Shown here: positions 16,640-26,123 of the stretch, in pieces
Numbering within the stretch: position 1 is the stretch's first letter
Layout of the letters: each line of letters begins with the position of its first letter
Origin: Salaquimonas pukyongi
GTDB taxonomy: Bacteria > Pseudomonadota > Alphaproteobacteria > Rhizobiales > Rhizobiaceae
DNA: 64,000 nucleotides
NCBI RefSeq assembly: GCF_001953055.1
Contig: NZ_CP019044.1
Span: forward strand, 1,550,001-1,614,000
Direction of reading: 5' to 3'
The notes under the pieces: model-generated
Seen by the model: only the letters and a program-made list of their open reading frames with translations
Told to the model about the DNA's origin: nothing
Database searches by the model: none
Position numbers and translations under genes: made by a program

Positions 16640-19072
16640 TCAGTGCGGCACCGAAGACGCCTGATTGTCGCTGCGGCCGAGCATCGCCTGCCGCGCGCGT
16701 TCTTCATCCTCGGCGGTCCATTCGATGGCAACCGGCTTGCTGACCAGCGCATGTTCGAGCACCTGATCGATGTGCGAAACCGGAATGATCTCCAGCCCGC
16801 TCTTCACATTGTCAGGAATTTCAGCAAGGTCTTTCGCGTTTTCTTCCGGTATGAGGACCTTCGAAATCCCGCCACGCAGGGCCGCAAGAAGCTTTTCCTT
16901 CAGCCCGCCAATCGGCAGCACCCTGCCCCGCAGCGTGATCTCGCCCGTCATCGCAACATCCGAACGCACCGCAATGCCTGTCATCACCGAGACGATTGCC
17001 GTCGTCATGGCGGTGCCGGCTGACGGACCATCCTTGGGGGTCGCGCCTTCAGGCACATGGACGTGAATGTCCATGCGGTCGAACATCGGCGGCTCGACGC
17101 CGAAGTCAGCCGCTTTCGAGCGGACATAGGATGCAGCGGCCGAAATCGACTCCTTCATGACATCCCTGAGGTTTCCGGTAACGGTCATCTTGCCCTTGCC
17201 GGCCATGGAGACACCCTCAATGGTCAGCAATTCGCCGCCCACCTCCGTCCATGCAAGACCGGTCACAACGCCGACCTGATCCTCCGTCTCGGCCTTGCCG
17301 AAGCGGAATTTGGTCACGCCAAGGAAGTCGCCGACATTCTTTTCGGTGACCTTGACCGACTTCTTGTCGCCCTTGAGGATCTCGGTAACCGCCTTGCGCG
17401 CAAGCTTGGAGAGTTCGCGCTCCAGGTTACGTACGCCAGCTTCCCTTGTGTAATGGCGAATGATCTCGCGGATCGCATCGTCGCTGATGGAAAATTCCTT
17501 CGGCTGCAATGCATGGTCGCGGATCGTCTTGGGCAGCAGATGCCGCTTGGCAATCTCCAGCTTTTCATCTTCGGTGTAACCGGCGATGCGGATGATCTCC
17601 ATGCGGTCCATCAGCGGGCCGGGAATGTTCAGCGTGTTTGCGGTCGTTACGAACATCACGCTGGAAAGATCATAATCCACCTCCAGATAGTGATCGGCAA
17701 ACGTGCTGTTTTGTTCCGGATCAAGCACCTCAAGCAGTGCCGAGGACGGATCACCCCTGAAGTCCATTCCCATCTTGTCGATCTCGTCAAGCAGGAACAG
17801 CGGGTTGTTCTTCTTCGCCTTTTTCATCGACTGGATGACCTTGCCGGGCATCGAGCCGATATAGGTGCGCCGATGGCCACGGATCTCCGCTTCGTCGCGC
17901 ACGCCGCCAAGGGCCATGCGCACGAATTCCCGGCCCGTGGCCTTGGCAATCGATTTGCCCAGCGACGTCTTGCCGACCCCGGGCGGTCCGACCAGGCACA
18001 AAATGGGACCCTTGATCTTTTTCGCCCGGCTCTGCACGGCCAGATATTCGACAATGCGTTCCTTGACCTTTTCCAGGCCGTAATGATCGGCATCAAGGAC
18101 TTCCTGGGCCTTGTTGATGTCCATCTTCTTCGTGGAGCGCTTGCCCCACGGAATGCCCAGCAGCCAGTCAAGATAATTGCGCACGACGGTCGCCTCTGCC
18201 GACATCGGACTCATCTGCTTGAGCTTTTTCAGCTCCGCATGGGCCTTGTCGCGGGCTTCCTTGGAAAGCTTGGTCTTTTCGATGCGCGCTTCCAGTTCGC
18301 CGAGTTCGTCCTTGCCGTCCTCGCCTTCGCCCAGTTCCTTCTGGATCGCCTTCATCTGCTCGTTGAGATAGTATTCGCGCTGGGTCTTCTCCATCTGCCG
18401 CTTGACGCGGCTGCGGATGCGCTTTTCCACCTGCAGCACGGAAATCTCGCTCTCCATCATGGAAAGGATATGCTCCAGCCGGTCCTGCACGCCCAATATG
18501 CTCAGGATCTCCTGTTTTTCGCTGAGCTTGATCGCAAGATGCGAGGCGATGGTGTCGGCCAGCTTGGAATAGTCGTCAATCTGGCCAACGGCACTGAGAA
18601 CCTCCGGCGAAACCTTCTTGTTCAGTTTCACGTAGTTCTCGAACTCGCTGACCACCGAGCGCGCGGTCGCCTCAATGGAAACCGGATCGCTGACCTCGTC
18701 CTCGATCACCTCGCAATGGGCTTCGAAGAAATCACTGCGCTCGGTGAACTGAATGACCCTTGCCCGCGATACGCCCTCAACCAGCACTTTGACGGTGCCG
18801 TCCGGCAGCTTGAGCATGTGCAGCACCTTGGCCAGCACGCCCGTATCATAAAGAGCTTCGGGCGTCGGGTCGTCATCGCCAGCCTTTTTCTGGGTAAACA
18901 GCAAAATGTGATGATCCTTGTTCATCACATCCTCGAGCGCGGCAATCGACTTCTCGCGGCCGACAAACAGCGGCACGATCATGTGCGGAAAGACGACAAT
19001 GTCCCGCAGCGGCAACAGCGGGTAAACTTCGCCGGTGCCCAATCCGATATCCGATTTTCCGGTATTTGCCAT
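16640..19072 (-). CDS. lon: ATP-dependent protease Lon
   Basis: An 810-residue cytoplasmic AAA+ serine protease that degrades misfolded and regulatory proteins. Domains in order: N-terminal substrate domain ([26 protein letters not shown]), coiled segment, AAA+ module with Walker [10 protein letters not shown] and Walker [11 protein letters not shown], and the C-terminal protease domain. The catalytic Ser is in PKDGPSAG near residue 680 and the Lys in [12 protein letters not shown]. The length is normal. The ATG at 19072 (MANTGKSD) is chosen over an upstream extension without family similarity. The region encodes a long antisense open frame that is a GC-rich shadow. Confidence 0.98.
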   Translation of the reverse strand: MANTGKSDIGLGTGEVYPLLPLRDIVVFPHMIVPLFVGREKSIAALEDVMNKDHHILLFTQKKAGDDDPTPEALYDTGVLAKVLHMLKLPDGTVKVLVEGVSRARVIQFTERSDFFEAHCEVIEDEVSDPVSIEATARSVVSEFENYVKLNKKVSPEVLSAVGQIDDYSKLADTIASHLAIKLSEKQEILSILGVQDRLEHILSMMESEISVLQVEKRIRSRVKRQMEKTQREYYLNEQMKAIQKELGEGEDGKDELGELEARIEKTKLSKEARDKAHAELKKLKQMSPMSAEATVVRNYLDWLLGIPWGKRSTKKMDINKAQEVLDADHYGLEKVKERIVEYLAVQSRAKKIKGPILCLVGPPGVGKTSLGKSIAKATGREFVRMALGGVRDEAEIRGHRRTYIGSMPGKVIQSMKKAKKNNPLFLLDEIDKMGMDFRGDPSSALLEVLDPEQNSTFADHYLEVDYDLSSVMFVTTANTLNIPGPLMDRMEIIRIAGYTEDEKLEIAKRHLLPKTIRDHALQPKEFSISDDAIREIIRHYTREAGVRNLERELSKLARKAVTEILKGDKKSVKVTEKNVGDFLGVTKFRFGKAETEDQVGVVTGLAWTEVGGELLTIEGVSMAGKGKMTVTGNLRDVMKESISAAASYVRSKAADFGVEPPMFDRMDIHVHVPEGATPKDGPSAGTAMTTAIVSVMTGIAVRSDVAMTGEITLRGRVLPIGGLKEKLLAALRGGISKVLIPEENAKDLAEIPDNVKSGLEIIPVSHIDQVLEHALVSKPVAIEWTAEDEERARQAMLGRSDNQASSVPH

Positions 19073-19288
19073 GTTGTATTCCTGTCTGGCCCTTCGGCCT
19101 TTGGGTGATTCAGTGCCATGGTACCATCCAACGCCAGTCAAAAATACCGCATCTGGGGTTTTACGGCAGTTTTTCGAAGGCTGCGGAAACCTGCTGGAGT
19201 GCAGGCGCCGGCACGGGTGGCGGGAGCACCGAAATGCTTGGTTGAAAAAGAAATGGGGCCGCCTGATCCGGGTTTCAAGGGCCGCCGG

Positions 19289-19944
19289 TCAGGCCTGTTC
19301 AAGGGTTTCGCGATGCTGGGAAGCGAAGCGAATCAGCGAGTTGATGCCCGACAGGCCGAGCTTGCGGCAGATGTTCTGGCGATGGCTGTGAATGGTGCGC
19401 ACCGAAAGGTGGTTGCGTTCGGCAATCTGGGCGCTGGAAAGGCCTGCCGCGATGAGTCCCAGTACCTTGCGTTCGCTGTTGGTCAGTGCCGACAGTTTCT
19501 CCTCAATGCCGTCGGGCGGCGCAGCCAGTTCCCCAAAACATCCTCTCCCGCCGTGCCGGTTGATGAACTCATGAAAAACCCGCCCGAATTCACGCTCATC
19601 GCCTTGATCAGTTCATCGCCAGCATCCTCCTTGGCGACAAAGCCGTGGCAACCGATTTCCCGCGCCCTGGCAACGAACTCGGCCGACGAATACATCGACA
19701 AAATGACGATGCGGCAGGCCGGGTGTATTTCGAGCACTTTTTCTGCCGCTTCGAACCCGCCCATGCCGGGCATGTTGAGGTCCATTACAATGGCATCGGG
19801 CTTCAATACGCCCGCCTGATAAATGCATGCTTCGCCGTCGCCCACCTCCGCCAGGACGTCAAAGGAGTTTGCTTCACCGAGTATTTGCCGCACGCCGTTT
19901 CGAAATACCGGATGATTGTCGGCAATAATGACGGTCTTGCTCAT
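19289..19944 (-). CDS. NarL/FixJ-type response regulator, frameshifted as sequenced
   Basis: The partner of the adjacent histidine kinase. Residues 1-~125 form a receiver domain: MSKTVIIADNHPVFRNG, phospho-acceptor Asp in AIVMDLNMPGMGG, switch Ser in IVILSMYSS, Lys in GFVAKEDAGD. The LuxR-type helix-turn-helix follows in another frame (LTNSERKVLGLIAAGLSSAQIAERN and HLSVRTIHSHRQNICRKLG), ending at 19289. The frames part at a run of four G (CCCC at 19532-19535 on the plus strand). One extra G gives a continuous EDVLGELAAPPDGIEEKLSAL. As written, translation would stop at 19483 without the DNA-binding domain. The ATG overlaps the kinase stop by 4 bp. The same lesion type in dnaE points to a base-calling error. 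Confidence 0.88.
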
Positions 19945-21839
19945 GACTGCGCCTTCCTTGATTCCGGCCTTGATTCCGGCCTTGATGCAGGAAATGTCAG
20001 CCGGGCTCTCGTGCCCTCCGGGGATTGTTTAATGGTAAATCTGCCGCCGAGAATTGCCGCGCGTTCATCGACCACGGCCAATCCTATGCCCTCCCCGTTC
20101 ACGGCCGAACCGGCTGTGCCGTTGTCACCGACCTCCACAATGACCTTGCCGCTTTCCCCTGTCAGCTGGATGTTGATCAGATCGCCGCCAGAATGCCGCA
20201 ATGCGTTGGATACAAGTTCCTGCACGACGCGATAGACCTGTAATTGCTGGTTTCTGTCGAGTTCCAGCGCAGGCTCGACATCGAGTAAAATTCGAACATC
20301 GCCGGATTTTGCAAGCCGGGAGCGCAATTCCTTCAGCGCGCCGGCAAGCCCGAGATGGTCAAGTGCGGCAGGGTGAAGATCATGGGAAATCCGGCGGATG
20401 TCATCGAGCAGGTAACGTGTTTCGCGCTCCACATCCTGCAACACGGCGCCAGCCTTGCCGCCGGTGCCGTTGCGCCCGGCGCGGCGCAACCGGCTGACAA
20501 TCGTCACCAGCCCCTGCCCGGCACTGTCGTGGAGTTCAGCAGCAATTCGGCTGCGTTCGCGGTCAACCCGCTGAAGCAATTGTTGTTTGGAGCGTTCGGC
20601 AACCTCAATGCGCGCCCGGCGCTCCGCCTGGCGTTCGCGCTCGGTGACCGTCAACAGATACGCAAGCGTCAGGGTGAACAGCAGTGCTTCGAATACCAGG
20701 GTTATCTCGGCGTGATGTGCGCCAATCCGGCCGAGGTTCCAGCCGGTGAACTGTTGGGCAATTCCGGCAATCATTGAGGGGACGATCACCGCAACAACCG
20801 GGACCAGCAGAATCTGCGCCCGTTCATTGCCCTGTCTTGCCCGTGCAACCAGCACCACAATCATCGCGATGGCGGCGGCAATCCAGACCGCAATTACACC
20901 CAGCGCCGCCTGCCAGTATGACAGAAACACCCAGCAAGCCAGGATGATCATGTTCAACAGCGGCCAGATGTAAAACACCGGCCGCCGCGCCAATCCCCGC
21001 CAGTCGCCCGGATGGAGGAAATGATAGGCAAACAGAACGGCGAAGATACCCGGCCCTGCCTCCGACAGGACCATCACCTTGTTTGAAAGCCAGGGTTGTT
21101 CAGGCCATAGATAGGCCGGGCCGACACCGGTTAGGTAGAAATCCAGAAACAGTATCGAGAGTGTGTTCAGCGCGTTGAAAAGATAGGTCCACTGGCCGAC
21201 GAGCCAGCCCAGTATCAGATTGTAGCCGACAAGAGACAGAATACCGCCGAAGAAAAACAGCCGTGTCATCAAGGTCTGACGCGAACGGGTGTGAAACGCT
21301 TCAGCAGCCATGATTTTGACCGGCGTGATCAGCAGCGCCGGCTGACGGGTTTCCAGAACGTACCGCAAACCCGCTTCATCAGGGGACCCAAGGGACAAGG
21401 GAAAGGCCACCTCCGCGGTTTGCAGTGGCTGCCGGCTGGCAGGCACCGCGTCGCCCGAATAATAGGTTGTGACCGCCTGGCCGCTACCGTCGCACAGGTG
21501 CAGGCGGGCATCGTCCGATCTGGTCGTCAGAAAAATCACGCTGTCGCCAAGGCCGGGCAGTTGCGTTGTGTTTATTTCATGCAGCGTTATCCGGTTTCGC
21601 GGCCCGGTTTCGACGGCATCCACTTGTTGCCGCGGTGTGACGGGCTGCTGCGCGCAGGGTGAAAATTCCTCACCGCCCACTTCAAGCGGCGTCAGGCGCG
21701 CGGAGAAAATCTCGAAAGGTAAAGGAAACAGCTTCGGGCCGGCGAGCAACACAGTCAGATAGGCAAGACCCAGGATGAGTCCCACCACCAGCAAGCCCGA
21801 CAGTTTGGCCCTGAAATCCTCCAACAGCCTCTCATTCAT
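19941..21839 (-). CDS. 7TM sensor histidine kinase (NarX/DegS-type kinase core)
   Basis: A 632-residue inner-membrane sensor. An N-terminal anchor (~14-34) is followed by a ~150-residue periplasmic domain (two Cys, HLCDGSGQ). Seven hydrophobic segments (~190-410, starting RLFFFGGILSLVGYNLILGW) resemble 7TMR-DISM receptors. A HisKA_3 dimerisation helix carries the phospho-acceptor His in AAELHDSAGQGL, and a HATPase_c domain has VVQELVSNALRHSGG and GEGIGLAVVDERA. The extreme C-terminus SRPESRPESRK is a 12-bp tandem repeat. It overlaps the response-regulator start by 4 bp. The ligand is unknown. It is divergent from the DUF1513 gene and shares the 21890-21924 element with it. Confidence 0.9.
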   Translation of the reverse strand: MNERLLEDFRAKLSGLLVVGLILGLAYLTVLLAGPKLFPLPFEIFSARLTPLEVGGEEFSPCAQQPVTPRQQVDAVETGPRNRITLHEINTTQLPGLGDSVIFLTTRSDDARLHLCDGSGQAVTTYYSGDAVPASRQPLQTAEVAFPLSLGSPDEAGLRYVLETRQPALLITPVKIMAAEAFHTRSRQTLMTRLFFFGGILSLVGYNLILGWLVGQWTYLFNALNTLSILFLDFYLTGVGPAYLWPEQPWLSNKVMVLSEAGPGIFAVLFAYHFLHPGDWRGLARRPVFYIWPLLNMIILACWVFLSYWQAALGVIAVWIAAAIAMIVVLVARARQGNERAQILLVPVVAVIVPSMIAGIAQQFTGWNLGRIGAHHAEITLVFEALLFTLTLAYLLTVTERERQAERRARIEVAERSKQQLLQRVDRERSRIAAELHDSAGQGLVTIVSRLRRAGRNGTGGKAGAVLQDVERETRYLLDDIRRISHDLHPAALDHLGLAGALKELRSRLAKSGDVRILLDVEPALELDRNQQLQVYRVVQELVSNALRHSGGDLINIQLTGESGKVIVEVGDNGTAGSAVNGEGIGLAVVDERAAILGGRFTIKQSPEGTRARLTFPASRPESRPESRKAQS

Positions 21840-21889
21840 CCGTGATGTGATCAGCTAAGACTATCACAGCCTGATCGCCATCCCATACG

Positions 21890-21924
21890 CAACCTTGCTT
21901 AGGAAAATACGCAAGCTGGCGGAT
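21890..21924 (+). promoter_or_regulatory. operator-like element, copy 1 (upstream of the DUF1513 gene and the kinase)
   Basis: This 35-bp sequence is identical at 32 of 35 positions to 23388-23422. It holds TTGCTTA and TACGCAA as facing half-sites six bases apart, preceded by another TACGCAA two bases before the first. It lies 105 bp before the DUF1513 ATG and 51 bp before the kinase start on the other strand. It is a probable regulator-binding site, perhaps for the adjacent response regulator. Confidence 0.65.
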
Positions 21925-22028
21925 GGCTCAAAGCGCATCCTTTTTCCGATACTCAAGCCGGTTCTTCGGACCATGATCAGGACAACGCACCGCTCCCGGC
22001 GGTGGCGCTGCATGAGGAAAACAGCTGT

Positions 22029-23366
22029 ATGAAACGTCGCGACGTAATGAAACTGGGGGCCGCGGCACTGGCAGCCACCGCAGCCTCACCAAAGCCTGCA
22101 AGGGCTGTCCGCATGGCAGGCAGTACTGATTGCGCACCGGTATCCGGCGATCAGGAAACAATCGCCAATACAGCTTTCTATATTCCCGGTTATTGGCCGC
22201 AGTCGGTTTATTTTGCCGGCGTTCCCGCCATCCGCCACAAACATCTCGCCCGTGCCATCCCCGATGGGTATTACGGCAGCATCAAAATGCTTACGCGGCT
22301 GGCGGGCGATGGCAGCGTAAAACAGGCCCTGTTTCCCGTTGGCGGTCATGACGTTGTCATATCGCCCGATGGAGGGATCGGCTTTTTCGGTGCCCTCGAA
22401 CGGCAGGACTATGTGAGTTTTGATCCGCAAACCCTTGATCTGGTAGCCATGGGTAAACCCTATGCAAGCGGCTGGATCGGGGGTGGTCACGGCACATTCA
22501 TTGACAACGGCAAATTGTTGGCAGTCTCGGAGCGGGCACCCAAAACCCCTTATTCCGGCAAGCCAGCCAGCCATTACGGGCGCATTACCCTGCGCGATCC
22601 GCAAACCCTGAAGATCGTCGAATCCTATTCTTCTCACGGCATCGCGCCCCACGACATCTGCCTGCTGCCAGACGGCCGGCATCTTGCGATCGCAAATTAC
22701 GGTTCGGTGGTGGCGCAAAACCACGCTGACTACGCCATTCCCCGCAAGGTGGTTGAATCCTCGGTGGTTGTCATTGATCTTGCAAACGGAAAACGCGTCG
22801 CCAAGCAGACAACCGGGAAGGAACGGATCGAGACGCGGCATCTTACCGCCCTCGATGTTGACCGCATATTCGCGATCAAGGTCGAGATGGCCGCAACCGG
22901 CAGGGACCAGATCCATCTGAAGAACCAGCAATACGCTTACGAAGGCGATTTCACCACGCCGGACGATCATTGCTATCTGCCGACGCCCCTGATTGCCCTG
23001 AACGCAGCGAACAGCGCCATCAGGGAAATCGGCGAAGGCAGCGAGCGCGGGTTCATGCGCCAGGGAATCGGCATCAAATACGAGGAGCAACACGGCGAGG
23101 TTCTGGTGACCTTCCCCTCCTCCCACAGCCTGTTTGTCATCGATGCAGCCACCAGCGAAGTCAAACAGCGCATCGACACAGCGGCCATCGGCCTCGACTA
23201 TCCCTGCGGCCTGAGCATGATACCCGGCTCCCCCTTTTATGCGGTCAGCGGCTACTGGAAGAATCTCTTCATCTTCCGGCGCGGCAGCCACGAACCGCTC
23301 CGGGAGCTTTGCCATTACGCCTCGTTCTTCGGCCACAGCCACATGACGGCGGTTCGAACAGGCTGA
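22029..23366 (+). CDS. DUF1513-like exported protein, probable beta-propeller, Tat signal
   Basis: A 445-residue protein. The N-terminus MKRRDVMKLGAAALAATAA has the twin-arginine pattern RRxxxKL followed by a hydrophobic stretch, so export to the periplasm by Tat is likely. The body has repeated beta-rich segments typical of propeller folds (GGHDVVISPDGGIGFFGALE, GIAPHDICLLPDGRHLAIANYG, GLDYPCGLSMIPGSPFYAVSGYW) and resembles DUF1513. That family often sits near iron-uptake genes elsewhere, but none are seen here. The ATG at 22029 is preceded by GAGGAAAA. Its upstream region carries one of the two operator-like elements and the other follows its stop, so the kinase/regulator pair probably controls this locus. 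Confidence 0.78.
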   Translation: MKRRDVMKLGAAALAATAASPKPARAVRMAGSTDCAPVSGDQETIANTAFYIPGYWPQSVYFAGVPAIRHKHLARAIPDGYYGSIKMLTRLAGDGSVKQALFPVGGHDVVISPDGGIGFFGALERQDYVSFDPQTLDLVAMGKPYASGWIGGGHGTFIDNGKLLAVSERAPKTPYSGKPASHYGRITLRDPQTLKIVESYSSHGIAPHDICLLPDGRHLAIANYGSVVAQNHADYAIPRKVVESSVVVIDLANGKRVAKQTTGKERIETRHLTALDVDRIFAIKVEMAATGRDQIHLKNQQYAYEGDFTTPDDHCYLPTPLIALNAANSAIREIGEGSERGFMRQGIGIKYEEQHGEVLVTFPSSHSLFVIDAATSEVKQRIDTAAIGLDYPCGLSMIPGSPFYAVSGYWKNLFIFRRGSHEPLRELCHYASFFGHSHMTAVRTG

Positions 23367-23387
23367 CGTTCACAGGCACGGCCTAAG

Positions 23388-23422
23388 CAACCTTGCTTAG
23401 GCAATTACGCAAGGTGGCGGAT
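23388..23422 (+). promoter_or_regulatory. operator-like element, copy 2 (upstream of the small exported-protein genes)
   Basis: Near-copy of the element at 21890-21924. Here the left part is a perfect inverted repeat CCTAAGCAA-CC-TTGCTTAGG (23382-23401), followed by TACGCAA. It lies 116 bp before the ATG of the 23538 gene, almost the same distance as copy 1 from its gene (105 bp). Confidence 0.65.
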
Positions 23423-23537
23423 ACCAACCCGGCCGGATTGTCCCGAAACTTCCCTGGACCCGTGGGTTCCGAATTTGCAGGGGCACGGAATCCGGAAGTC
23501 GGCACAGTCGAAATCACATCTGGAAAGGAAGATACCC

Positions 23538-23843
23538 ATGCAATCCATCCCGCACACCAAAGCCCGCAGGCTGGTGGTGTTGAGCGCCGGTGCACTCATG
23601 CTGGCAACATTGTCCGGCGGACCGGTTTCCACAGCTGATGCAGCATCCATACGATTGGACCCCGCATCCCGCTATTACCATAAAGAAGCGGTGGAGGTGA
23701 CCCAGGTTGCCATCAAGAACAAGGCCCAGGCCCGGCGTCATTTGGCGAAAATCAAACGGCTGACCAAAAAGCTGAAAGCGCAAAGCGCCAAACTCAAAAC
23801 GGCAACCGCCAAGGTCAAACGGATCACCGCAACCCTGCGCTAA
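23538..23843 (+). CDS. small exported Lys-rich protein of unknown function
   Basis: A 101-residue protein. A signal peptide (MQSIPHTKARRLVVLSAGALMLATLSGGPVSTADA) precedes a short mature region. The last ~50 residues are very basic and heptad-like (RRHLAKIKRLTKKLKAQSAKLKTATAKVKRI), consistent with a cationic amphipathic or coiled-coil helix. GGAAAGGAAG lies upstream of the ATG at 23538. The next gene starts 20 bp after its stop, so the two form an operon behind the copy 2 operator-like element. No family is recognised; it might bind an anionic partner such as envelope polymer or nucleic acid, which is inference only. Confidence 0.65.
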   Translation: MQSIPHTKARRLVVLSAGALMLATLSGGPVSTADAASIRLDPASRYYHKEAVEVTQVAIKNKAQARRHLAKIKRLTKKLKAQSAKLKTATAKVKRITATLR

Positions 23844-23862
23844 CATTACAAGAGGCAATGAC

Positions 23863-24432
23863 ATGAAACGCTTGATACTAAAACCATACCTGTTTCGCCT
23901 GTCGGCGGCATTTCTGCTTTCTGCAACAATCAGCCTTGCAGATATCGCCGTGACCGGAACGGTTTTCAGTCCTGCTTGGGCACACAGTGGCGGCGGTGGC
24001 AGCAGTGGTGGCGGTGGCAACGGTGGCGAAAGCGGCTCCACACGGTCCTCAGCCCGCAGTCCCCACCGCGATGTCCGCCTTGCTGCAGCCGCGCTGGTGG
24101 AGGCCGTGCGCACCATGCGCGAGGCACAGGAAGCTCTCGACTTGATCAAGTCCAATCCCGGCGGAGCAGCGGCTATTTTCGACAATCTGGATCAGTTCAA
24201 CGAAGCGGTTTCACAACTCAATGCCGAGGTACGCACAGCCAGAGCACGTGCCCATGGCGCCATTCAGGCACTGACGGTCTTTCTGGATCGAGTAGGCTTC
24301 ACCGATCCCAAAAGCAGGCTGAAGGGATCCAAGCTCAGCCGCGCGCACACCCGTGCTGCTGCCGCGCAGAACTACTCGGTGGTCGGCAATCTCGTCAACG
24401 AAGCAAAAAAGGGTCTCGACAAGCTGTATTGA
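23863..24432 (+). CDS. exported protein with Gly/Ser-rich linker and helical domain, unknown function
   Basis: A 189-residue protein with an N-terminal signal sequence (hydrophobic segment LSAAFLLSATISLADIAV, probable cleavage after SPAWA). A Gly/Ser linker at ~43-60 follows, then ~120 residues predicted to be helical and rich in Ala, Arg and Glu (DVRLAAAALVEAVRTMREAQEALDLI, NAEVRTARARAHGAIQAL). A short spacing and the small Lys-rich exported gene just upstream suggest cotranscription. No family is recognised. It is followed by a hairpin shared with the convergent clpX gene. Confidence 0.68.
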   Translation: MKRLILKPYLFRLSAAFLLSATISLADIAVTGTVFSPAWAHSGGGGSSGGGGNGGESGSTRSSARSPHRDVRLAAAALVEAVRTMREAQEALDLIKSNPGGAAAIFDNLDQFNEAVSQLNAEVRTARARAHGAIQALTVFLDRVGFTDPKSRLKGSKLSRAHTRAAAAQNYSVVGNLVNEAKKGLDKLY

Positions 24433-24481
24433 AGGCCTGTCTCGGGCAGAATCCTCACGCCCCACCCTGCCCGGATAAAAG

Positions 24482-24509
24482 GAAACCGCCGTTTTAACGC
24501 GGCGGTTTC
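24482..24509. terminator. bidirectional hairpin between the exported-protein gene and clpX
   Basis: GAAACCGCCG and CGGCGGTTTC form a 10-bp perfect stem with an 8-nt loop. Both flanks are T-rich on the outgoing strand (TTGATTCTT on plus, CTTTTATC on minus), which fits termination of two converging transcripts. Confidence 0.8.
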
Positions 24510-24537
24510 TTGATTCTTCACGTTGAGGCGTTGCAGC

Positions 24538-25818
24538 TTATGCGCTTGCTTCCTTTTCCTCGGATTTTTCCGAATAGATATAGAGCGGGCGGGCATTGCC
24601 GGTGACAACTTCCTCCGAGATCACCACCTCTTCGACGCCTTCCATGGCAGGTAGTTCGAACATGGTGTCCAGCAGGATCGATTCCAGAATGGAACGAAGT
24701 CCCCTCGCCCCGGTCTTGCGCTCAATGGCCTTTTTGGCGATCGCGGCAAGTGCATCCTCGTGGAAGGTCAGTTCGACATTTTCCATCTCGAACAGCCGCT
24801 GATACTGTTTGACCAGTGCATTCTTCGGCTCTTTCAAAATCTGGATCAGTGCATCTTCATCGAGATCTTCCAGCGTTGCCAGAACCGGCACACGGCCGAC
24901 AAATTCCGGGATCAGGCCGAAACGCAACAGGTCTTCAGGCTCCACTTCGCGGAACAGTTCCCCTGTCTTGCGATCCTCCGGCGAAGCCACATGAGCGGAA
25001 AACCCGATGGAGGTTTTGCGCCCGCGTTCGGAGATGATCTTGTCGAGGCCGGCAAAGGCACCGCCGCAGATAAACAGGATGTTGGTGGTATCGACCTGCA
25101 GGAATTCCTGCTGGGGATGCTTGCGCCCGCCCTGGGGCGGAACGGAAGCGACCGTCCCTTCCATGATTTTCAACAATGCCTGCTGAACACCCTCGCCGGA
25201 TACGTCGCGCGTAATCGACGGGTTGTCCGACTTGCGGGAAATCTTGTCGACTTCGTCGATATAGACAATGCCGCGCTGAGCCCGGTCGACATTGTAGTCG
25301 GCGGACTGCAACAGCTTCAAAATGATGTTTTCCACATCCTCACCCACATAGCCGGCTTCCGTCAGCGTGGTGGCATCGGCCATGGTGAAAGGAACATCAA
25401 TGATACGGGCCAGGGTCTGGGCCAGCAGCGTCTTGCCGCAGCCGGTCGGGCCGATCAGCATGATGTTCGATTTAGCCAGTTCAACTTCCTGGTTGGCGGA
25501 TGCATGCGCCAGGCGCTTGTAGTGGTTGTGAACCGCCACCGAAAGCACCCGCTTGGCATGCCCCTGCCCGATCACATAGTCGTCGAGTACAGTCAGGATT
25601 TCCTGCGGCGCTGGAACGCCGTCGCCCGACTTGGTCACGGAGGACTTGTTTTCCTCGCGGATGATGTCCATGCACAGTTCGACGCATTCATCGCAGATGA
25701 AGACGGTCGGACCGGCGATCAGTTTGCGGACCTCATGCTGGCTTTTGCCGCAAAAGGAGCAGTACAGCGTGTTCTTGGAGTCGCCACCGCCATTTCCGCC
25801 ACTGGAGATCTTGCTCAT
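24538..25818 (-). CDS. clpX: ATP-dependent Clp protease ATP-binding subunit ClpX
   Basis: A 426-residue AAA+ unfoldase that feeds proteins into ClpP. The N-terminal C4 zinc domain ([13 protein letters not shown] ... ICDECVELC) is followed by Walker A GPTGCGKT near residue 124, Walker [11 protein letters not shown], the pore loop GYVGEDVE, the ClpP-contact IGF loop ([11 protein letters not shown]) and the sensor-2 region [19 protein letters not shown] precedes the ATG. It follows clpP on the same strand after 305 bp, so it probably has its own promoter. Confidence 0.98.
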   Translation of the reverse strand: MSKISSGGNGGGDSKNTLYCSFCGKSQHEVRKLIAGPTVFICDECVELCMDIIREENKSSVTKSGDGVPAPQEILTVLDDYVIGQGHAKRVLSVAVHNHYKRLAHASANQEVELAKSNIMLIGPTGCGKTLLAQTLARIIDVPFTMADATTLTEAGYVGEDVENIILKLLQSADYNVDRAQRGIVYIDEVDKISRKSDNPSITRDVSGEGVQQALLKIMEGTVASVPPQGGRKHPQQEFLQVDTTNILFICGGAFAGLDKIISERGRKTSIGFSAHVASPEDRKTGELFREVEPEDLLRFGLIPEFVGRVPVLATLEDLDEDALIQILKEPKNALVKQYQRLFEMENVELTFHEDALAAIAKKAIERKTGARGLRSILESILLDTMFELPAMEGVEEVVISEEVVTGNARPLYIYSEKSEEKEASA

Positions 25819-26123
25819 GCTACTTCCTCAAATTCGCGGCTCCATCAACCGCCAAAATTCCAACAAGCCGGCCCCACTTGTCACCATACCGTCATGCGCC
25901 GCAGTCAATCACCTGTTGCCGGTTGAGGCAATATGGACGCAGTGATTCTCCAACTCTATCCGCGAAAACGTGACGATAGCCTTAATTTCAGGCGCTTTCG
26001 GGGTTCGCGGGCGGAAAATTTGCCGCAGCCTGCACACAGATGATGGTCAACAAGGCACCATTCGGCCGCACGTGCGCCAGGCGATGGTGCCCTTGATTCT
26101 GCCTGCATGGACTGCAAAGACCG
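25819..26123. other. clpP-clpX intergenic region
   Basis: 305 bp without a supported gene. The clpX promoter is expected here. I see no clear terminator for clpP and no repeat. Confidence 0.5.

Noticed and set aside
17057-19108. 683-codon open frame on the strand opposite lon
   Set aside because: It mirrors lon exactly, has no ribosome-binding site or domain, and is an expected shadow of GC-rich coding sequence. The same applies to long frames opposite aapP, aapM, cysE, gltA and the transporter ATPase.
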